Notes under the pieces: generated by a model
What the model was told of the DNA's origin: nothing
Databases searched by the model: none
The model's input: only the letters and a program-made list of their open reading frames with translations
Assembly: GCA_963169325.1 (NCBI GenBank)
Contig: CAUJEY010000010.1
Coordinates: 1-64,000, forward strand
Reading direction: 5' to 3'
Source: Bacteroidota bacterium
Lineage (GTDB): Bacteria; Bacteroidota; Bacteroidia; Chitinophagales; Saprospiraceae
Length of the DNA stretch: 64,000 bases
Made by a program: the position numbers and the translations under genes
Shown here: piece by piece, positions 59,522-64,000 of the stretch
Numbering within the stretch: the first letter of the stretch is position 1
How the letters are laid out: each line of letters opens with the position of its first letter

Positions 59522-61159
59522 TCACGCCATCACCACATCCCCATACATCTCCGCCTTCATCTGGTGTATCTTCTCGCTATGCAAATAGTCCCCGTAGGTC
59601 ATATTCTGATCAATCAGGCCGTTCGGCGTAATTTCAATAATGCGGTTGGCTACAGAGTCCAGAATCTGATAGTCGTGTGAGGTGAAAAGGATATTGCCGG
59701 TAAATTCCTGCATACCGTTGTTCAGGGCGGTGATCGATTCCAGATCGAGGTGGTTGGTCGGTTCGTCGAGAATCAGAAAGTTGGCATTGGCGAGCATGAT
59801 TTTAGACATCATACAGCGCACTTTTTCGCCGCCTGACAATACCCCGGAGCGCTTGAACACCTCTTCGCCGGCGAACAACATACGTCCGAGAAATCCTCGA
59901 ATAAAACCCTCGTCTTTTTCTTTAGAATATTGGCGCAACCAATCCATCAGGCTCATATCCTGATCCCCGGAGAAAAACACACTGTTATCGTTGGGCAGGT
60001 AATGTGGCGTGATCGTCTGGCCAAATTGAAAGCGGCCTTCATAATCGGTGTCTTCCCCGGCAAGGATATTAAACAAGGCGGTCACTGCCGAAGCGTTGCG
60101 GCTGAGTACGGCGATTTTTTCCCCTTTATTGAAACGTAGATACAAGTTTTTGAACAGGTACTCGCCGCTGTCATTCTTTTTCGACAGGTTTTCAACATCC
60201 AGAATTACATCTCCGGGCTCGCGCTCGGGTTTGAAAATAATGTACGGGTAGCGGCGGCTGGAAACCTGGATTTCTTCCAGGTTTAATTTTTCCAGGGCTT
60301 TTTTACGGCTGGTCGCCTGTTTTGATTTGGAAGCATTGGCCGAAAAACGGGCGATAAAGTCCATCATTTCCTGGCGTTTTTGCTCCACCTTTTTGTTTTT
60401 ATCGGCCATTTGGCGCGACAGCAGCTGGCTGGATTCGTACCAGAACGTATAGTTGCCGGTGTACATCCGGATTTTGCCGAAATCCACGTCTACAACGTGG
60501 GTACATACCATGTCCAAAAAGTGCCGGTCGTGCGAGACCACGATGACGATGTTCTGGTAATCCGCCAGAAAATCGCACAGCCATTCGGTGGTTTCTGCAT
60601 CCAGGTCATTGGTCGGTTCGTCCATGAGCAGAATATCGGGCGCGCCGAACAAGGCCTGGGCCAGCAGCACTTTTACGCGCTCCGAACCATCGAGGTCTTT
60701 CACTAATTTGTAGTGCCGGGATTCGTGGACACCCAGGTTACTGAGCAATTCTGCGGCATCGGTTTCGGCCATCCAGCCGTTCATTTCACCAAATTCCCCT
60801 TCGAGTTCGGCGGCCCGCATGGAGTCCGCTTCGGTCGCATCGGGATTATCGTAAATGGCATTTTTTTCGTTCATGATATCATAGAGCCGCCGGTGGCCCA
60901 TGATCACGGTGTCCAACACCGGGTACTCATCAAATGCAAAGTGGTTTTGGCTGAGCACGGCCATCCGCTCGCCGGGGGTTATCTCGATAGAGCCCCGGGT
61001 ACTATCTATTTCTCCAGACAGAATTTTCAGAAAAGTAGACTTGCCGGCGCCGTTTGCGCCGATGACGCCGTAACAATTGCCTTTTACAAATTTAAGATTG
61101 ACCTCATCAAAAAGGACCCGCTTGCCGAACTGCAAGGCCAGATTGTTAACTGATAGCAT
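59522..61159 (-). CDS. ABC-F family ATPase with degenerate second nucleotide site
   Basis: Soluble twin-ATPase acting on ribosomes. The first domain has Walker A GANGAGKST, signature DLDGSERVKVLL (first S replaced by D compared with LSGSE) and DEPTNDLD. The linker is rich in Lys (KQATSRKKALEKLNLEE). The second domain has Walker A replaced by LSRNASAVTALFN (no GKS/T) but an intact signature LSGGEKVRCMM and DEPTNHLD. Resembles the YbiT subgroup. Such proteins usually have two working sites; a weakened second site may be a subgroup trait. 545 residues. Not evidently a resistance protein. Its -7 promoter element is at 61191. Confidence 0.9.
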   Translation of the reverse strand: MLSVNNLALQFGKRVLFDEVNLKFVKGNCYGVIGANGAGKSTFLKILSGEIDSTRGSIEITPGERMAVLSQNHFAFDEYPVLDTVIMGHRRLYDIMNEKNAIYDNPDATEADSMRAAELEGEFGEMNGWMAETDAAELLSNLGVHESRHYKLVKDLDGSERVKVLLAQALFGAPDILLMDEPTNDLDAETTEWLCDFLADYQNIVIVVSHDRHFLDMVCTHVVDVDFGKIRMYTGNYTFWYESSQLLSRQMADKNKKVEQKRQEMMDFIARFSANASKSKQATSRKKALEKLNLEEIQVSSRRYPYIIFKPEREPGDVILDVENLSKKNDSGEYLFKNLYLRFNKGEKIAVLSRNASAVTALFNILAGEDTDYEGRFQFGQTITPHYLPNDNSVFFSGDQDMSLMDWLRQYSKEKDEGFIRGFLGRMLFAGEEVFKRSGVLSGGEKVRCMMSKIMLANANFLILDEPTNHLDLESITALNNGMQEFTGNILFTSHDYQILDSVANRIIEITPNGLIDQNMTYGDYLHSEKIHQMKAEMYGDVVMA

Positions 61160-61190
61160 CGAAATTGGATATGAAATTTAAAAATGGGCG

Positions 61191-61198
61191 CAAAGGTA
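61191..61198 (-). promoter_or_regulatory. Bacteroidota -7 promoter element of the ABC-F gene
   Basis: The minus strand reads TACCTTTG, 31 bp before the ATG at 61159, followed by GCGCC as at the YceI gene. Confidence 0.5.
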
Positions 61199-61342
61199 CG
61201 GGTTTTAAGGGAACCTTGTGGTTTAAAATATTGGCGATGCGACCGGCAAATGCCCCGTCCGTCGAATCCTGCATGCCGCGGTTTCTTAATCCACCTGACG
61301 TCGCCGTACCTTGGCGTCGTTCTATACCAAATCAGCACGTCC

Positions 61343-63508
61343 ATGAAAAAATATCAACTGCTCTTTTTTGTTCTGCTCGTCGCCACCGTGTTTCTGGAGG
61401 CCCAATCCAATATCACCATGGCCGATGCCATCCTCAAGGGCCGCACGGCACTCGCGCCGGCCAACCTGAAACAGGTGCAATGGGTACCCGGGACCAACCA
61501 GTTTACGCACGCGCTCAACGGCAAACTTGTACGGACGAACGCCGCCAACGGGAGCACAGACACCCTCGATATACTGACTGCCATCAATACAGACCTGGAA
61601 AAACAAGGCTCGACGCCCTTGGCCGCCATGCCCGCCATTACCTGGCTCGATGACAAAAACCTTTGGTTCAAAACGGAAAAGGGTATTTACACCTACACGC
61701 TCAACGGCGATTTGAACCGAAAAAACGGATTCCCCGCTGAAGGGGAAAACGCCGATATCCACGAAAAAACATTTAAAGTTGCCTACACCCGCGAGAAGGG
61801 TTTGTGGATCAATATCGGCGGCAAAGATCTGGGCGTAGCCCAAAGCGAAAAAGACGGTATCGTGTACGGCGAGAGCGTACACCGGCAGGAGTTCGGGATT
61901 TCTAAAGGCACCTTTTGGAGTCCCTCGGGCCGCTATCTGGCTTTTTACCGTATGGACGAAAGTATGGTGACCCCATATCCCATTTACGTGCTCGATTCCA
62001 TGCCCGCTCAGGCGCGTTTTGTGCGTTACCCTTATGCCGGCGCTGCGAGTCACCACGTCACCGTGGGCGTATACGACACGCAAAGCGGCCAGAAATGGTA
62101 CCTGAACACGGGCGAACCCGCCGAGCAGTTTCTGACCAATGTGGCCTGGTCGTCCGACGACAAATACGTGCTCATCGCCGTCGTCAATCGCGAGCAAAAC
62201 CACCTGTGGCTGCGCCAATACGACGCGGCAACGGGCGCTTTTGTAAAAACACTGTTTGAAGAAAGCAACGACAAGTGGGTGGAGCCCGAACAGCCGGCGC
62301 AATTCGTGCCGGGCAAAAACGACCAGTTCGTGTGGCAAAGCGAGCGCGACGGGTTCAACCATTTATACCTGTACGATCTAAACGGCAAACTGCTCCGCCG
62401 GTTGAGCGAGGGCAAATTCCCCGTCACGACGTTCTACGGGTTTTCCGCCAACGGCGAAACCTGTTTTTACCAAACGGCCGACGAAAGCGGCCTGAACCGG
62501 CACATCTGGGCGGCCAACCTGAAAACCGGCGCAGCCACCCGGCTGAGCGACGAGGAGGGTATGCACAACGCCCTGGTGAACAAAAACGGCGACTGGGTGA
62601 TCGACGTATTCAGCAGTGCCGCCACCCCGCGCAATATTTATACGTTTCCGGTGAAAAAACCGGCGGAACGCAAGATCGTGTTCAGCGCGAAAAATCCGCT
62701 GGAGGGCTACGCGATGGGCCAGGTCAAAATGTTCAGCATCCCCTCGCCCGGCGGGCCTGCCCTCAACGCCCGGATGGTGCTGCCCCCGAACTTCGACCCT
62801 GCGAACAAATACCCCGTGCTGGTGTACCTGTACAATGGCCCGCACGCCCAACTCGTGGCCAATACCTGGCTCGGCGCCGCCGAGCTCTGGATGCATCGTA
62901 TGGCTCAGCAGGGCTGTATCGTATTCACGGTGGACGGGCGCGGCTCGGCCAATCGCGGTTTCGAGTTTGAAAGCGCCCTGCACCGCCGGATCGGCGACGT
63001 GGAAATCGAGGATCAACTCGCCGGCGTCCGCTACCTGAAAGACCAACCGTTTGTGGATTCTACCCGCCTGGGGGTGTTCGGCTGGAGTTACGGCGGCTTT
63101 ATGACCACTTCGCTCATGACCCGGCCTGAAGCCAAAGGAATTTTCAAATGCGGCGTGGCGGGCGGCCCGGTGATCGACTGGCGGATGTATGAGATCATGT
63201 ACACCGAACGGTACATGGACACGCCCCAGGAAAATCCCGACGGCTATGCCAAAAACAACCTGTTCAACTACATCGACAACCTCGACGGGCGCCTGCTGAT
63301 GATCCATGGCTCTTCCGACGACGTAGTGCTGTGGCAACATTCGCTGCGCTATATCCGGGAATGTGTGAGAAAAGGCAAACAGATCGATTATTTCGTGTAT
63401 CCCGAACATTTGCACAATGTAATGGGCAAAGACCGGGTGCATTTGTTTGAAAAAATAGACCGGTTTTTTCAGGAAAATTTGTTGCGCGCAGAGGATCGGC
63501 GGCCTTGA
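61343..63508 (+). CDS. Dipeptidyl peptidase IV-like S9 serine peptidase
   Basis: Signal peptide (LLFFVLLVATVFLEAQ), eight-bladed propeller N-domain (DPPIV_N; for example GVAQSEKDGIVYGESVHRQEFGI, FWSPSGRYLAFYRMDESMV), then an alpha/beta hydrolase domain: GRGSANRGFEFE, GWSYGGFMTTSL (S582), IHGSSDDVVLWQHS (D659) and YPEHLHNVMG (H691). It releases N-terminal dipeptides (X-Pro type) in the periplasm or at the cell surface. Start chosen at 61343; an upstream in-frame ATG at 61184 would put 53 non-signal residues in front and overlap the ABC-F promoter. 721 residues, normal. Confidence 0.92.
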   Translation: MKKYQLLFFVLLVATVFLEAQSNITMADAILKGRTALAPANLKQVQWVPGTNQFTHALNGKLVRTNAANGSTDTLDILTAINTDLEKQGSTPLAAMPAITWLDDKNLWFKTEKGIYTYTLNGDLNRKNGFPAEGENADIHEKTFKVAYTREKGLWINIGGKDLGVAQSEKDGIVYGESVHRQEFGISKGTFWSPSGRYLAFYRMDESMVTPYPIYVLDSMPAQARFVRYPYAGAASHHVTVGVYDTQSGQKWYLNTGEPAEQFLTNVAWSSDDKYVLIAVVNREQNHLWLRQYDAATGAFVKTLFEESNDKWVEPEQPAQFVPGKNDQFVWQSERDGFNHLYLYDLNGKLLRRLSEGKFPVTTFYGFSANGETCFYQTADESGLNRHIWAANLKTGAATRLSDEEGMHNALVNKNGDWVIDVFSSAATPRNIYTFPVKKPAERKIVFSAKNPLEGYAMGQVKMFSIPSPGGPALNARMVLPPNFDPANKYPVLVYLYNGPHAQLVANTWLGAAELWMHRMAQQGCIVFTVDGRGSANRGFEFESALHRRIGDVEIEDQLAGVRYLKDQPFVDSTRLGVFGWSYGGFMTTSLMTRPEAKGIFKCGVAGGPVIDWRMYEIMYTERYMDTPQENPDGYAKNNLFNYIDNLDGRLLMIHGSSDDVVLWQHSLRYIRECVRKGKQIDYFVYPEHLHNVMGKDRVHLFEKIDRFFQENLLRAEDRRP

Positions 63509-63513
63509 AAAGG

Positions 63514-63604
63514 CAAAATGTAAAAGTCAAAAGTCAAAATGTAAAAGGGCATCTTGCGCGGCAACTTTTACATTTTTTATTTTGACTTTTACATTTTGAC
63601 TTTC
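63514..63604. repeat. AAAAGTCAAAATGT-word inverted repeat
   Basis: The left arm (63514-63546) has AAAATGTAAAAGTCAAAAGTC and AAAATGTAAAA words; the right arm (63566-63604) has TTTTACATTTT and ATTTTGACTTTT words. The centre is GGGCATCTTGCGCGGC. It fills the gap between convergent genes and reaches into gltD, encoding its last residues MKVKM and the stop. Confidence 0.9.
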
Positions 63605-64000
63605 ATCTGCTCTTCCATCACCGCCGCCGCTTCCCGCCCCTCCGCAATAGCCCACACCACCAGCGATTGCCCGCGCCGGGCATCACCGGCGACAAAAACC
63701 CGGGGATGGGCAGTCCGGTAGTCTTCCCCCGGAATCAGTCCGCGCTCGTCGGGTAACAAATCCAGTTGCTCCCAGATCGCGCCCGGCGCCACACCCCGGT
63801 ATCCGATTGCGATCAGCGCGAGGTCGCAAGGGATTTCGCGTTCGCTGCCCGGTTTTTCCCGGAAAACATATCGGCCGGTAGTAGAATCTTTTTCCCAAAT
63901 CAAATCGGCGACGACCAGCCCTTTTACCCGGCCATCCGGGGCGGATACAAAGGACTTGGTTTGCACTTCCCAGGCGCGCGCGCAGCCTTCTTCGTGCGAA
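63589..64000 (-). CDS. gltD: Glutamate synthase small subunit (C-terminal part, cut by window end)
   Basis: A partial reading frame entering from beyond position 64000. The C-terminal 137 residues match GltD: CARAWEVQTKSFV, IPCDLALIAIGYRGVAP, GLIPGEDYRTAHPRVFVAGDARRGQSLVVWAIAEGREAAAVMEEQM. The last segment is the conserved NAD(P)/FAD-binding ending GDxRRGQSLVVWAI. In GOGAT it feeds electrons from NAD(P)H to the large subunit for glutamate formation. The stop codon and final MKVKM are encoded by a short-word repeat. Confidence 0.92.
   Translation of the reverse strand, partial: SHEEGCARAWEVQTKSFVSAPDGRVKGLVVADLIWEKDSTTGRYVFREKPGSEREIPCDLALIAIGYRGVAPGAIWEQLDLLPDERGLIPGEDYRTAHPRVFVAGDARRGQSLVVWAIAEGREAAAVMEEQMKVKM

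Overview
The window looks like a chromosomal segment of a Bacteroidota bacterium, probably from the Saprospiria / Haliscomenobacter / Lewinella side of the phylum (inference). Pointers are two proteins with C-terminal type IX secretion (T9SS) sorting domains (1757-4921, 32160-33674), a GldB gliding/T9SS lipoprotein, BatD, a propeller-type LytS/LytR two-component pair, a GH109 Gfo/Idh/MocA enzyme, many SPII lipoproteins, and -7 promoter elements of the Bacteroidota form TAnnTTTG. Base composition is moderate, coding density is high, and I saw no prophage, transposase, CRISPR array or rRNA. One tRNA gene (Phe, GAA) is present.

Layout: 1-9.6 kb holds GH109, a secreted M4 protease, a fused CoA-transferase, a P-loop kinase/APH-like pair and lpxK. 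9.7-16.3 kb holds tRNA-Phe, an MtfA-like protein, recO, a MORN lipoprotein and a LytTR regulator with its giant propeller sensor kinase. 16.3-25 kb holds a possible structured RNA, a thioredoxin-fold protein, mnmA-tsaB, two ArsR regulators, an outer-membrane barrel, gldB-batD and a Nudix hydrolase. 25.4-38.9 kb holds a broken glycosyltransferase, methylmalonyl-CoA mutase, an AI-2E-type permease, an SDR, DUF4846, a beta-helix protein, OmpA, a Glu/Leu dehydrogenase, an arginase-fold protein and a CBS protein. 39-53.9 kb holds a di-haem peroxidase, a cation antiporter, a TIM-barrel isomerase, a lysozyme-like protein, a D15/BamA-like protein, YceI, a phosphoesterase, CHAD and pyruvate phosphate dikinase. 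54.1-59.2 kb encodes an NAD-coupled group 3d-type [NiFe] hydrogenase: HoxF with a NuoE-like N-domain, a single-chain HoxU-HoxY fusion, HoxH and its maturation protease. 59.5-64 kb holds an ABC-F ATPase, a DPP-IV-like peptidase and the C-terminal end of GltD.

The most distinctive feature is repeated DNA. Five intergenic arrays use a 10-bp unit (AATGACG plus three variable bases, mostly CCC, ACT, AAT or ATC). Four of them flip orientation so that they form long inverted repeats, and most abut stop codons. Other gene junctions carry the same architecture built from different short words (GAAGTTCGAA, ATTTACGATT, AAAAGTCAAAATG, GCGGAATGC). Some of these words, and a separate GC-rich palindromic element of about 120-130 bp, also lie inside genes. 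They are in frame in tsaB, GH109 and methylmalonyl-CoA mutase (twice), and carry a stop in a glycosyltransferase. This resembles the protein-invading palindromic elements known in Rickettsia, but here several unrelated repeat families do it in one 64-kb stretch.

Metabolically the window points to NAD(H)-linked hydrogen turnover, a PEP/pyruvate switch (PPDK), propionate/methylmalonyl-CoA and acyl-CoA transfer, amino-acid deamination and assimilation (Glu/Leu dehydrogenase, GltD), and extracellular protein degradation. How these are connected is inference from gene content only.
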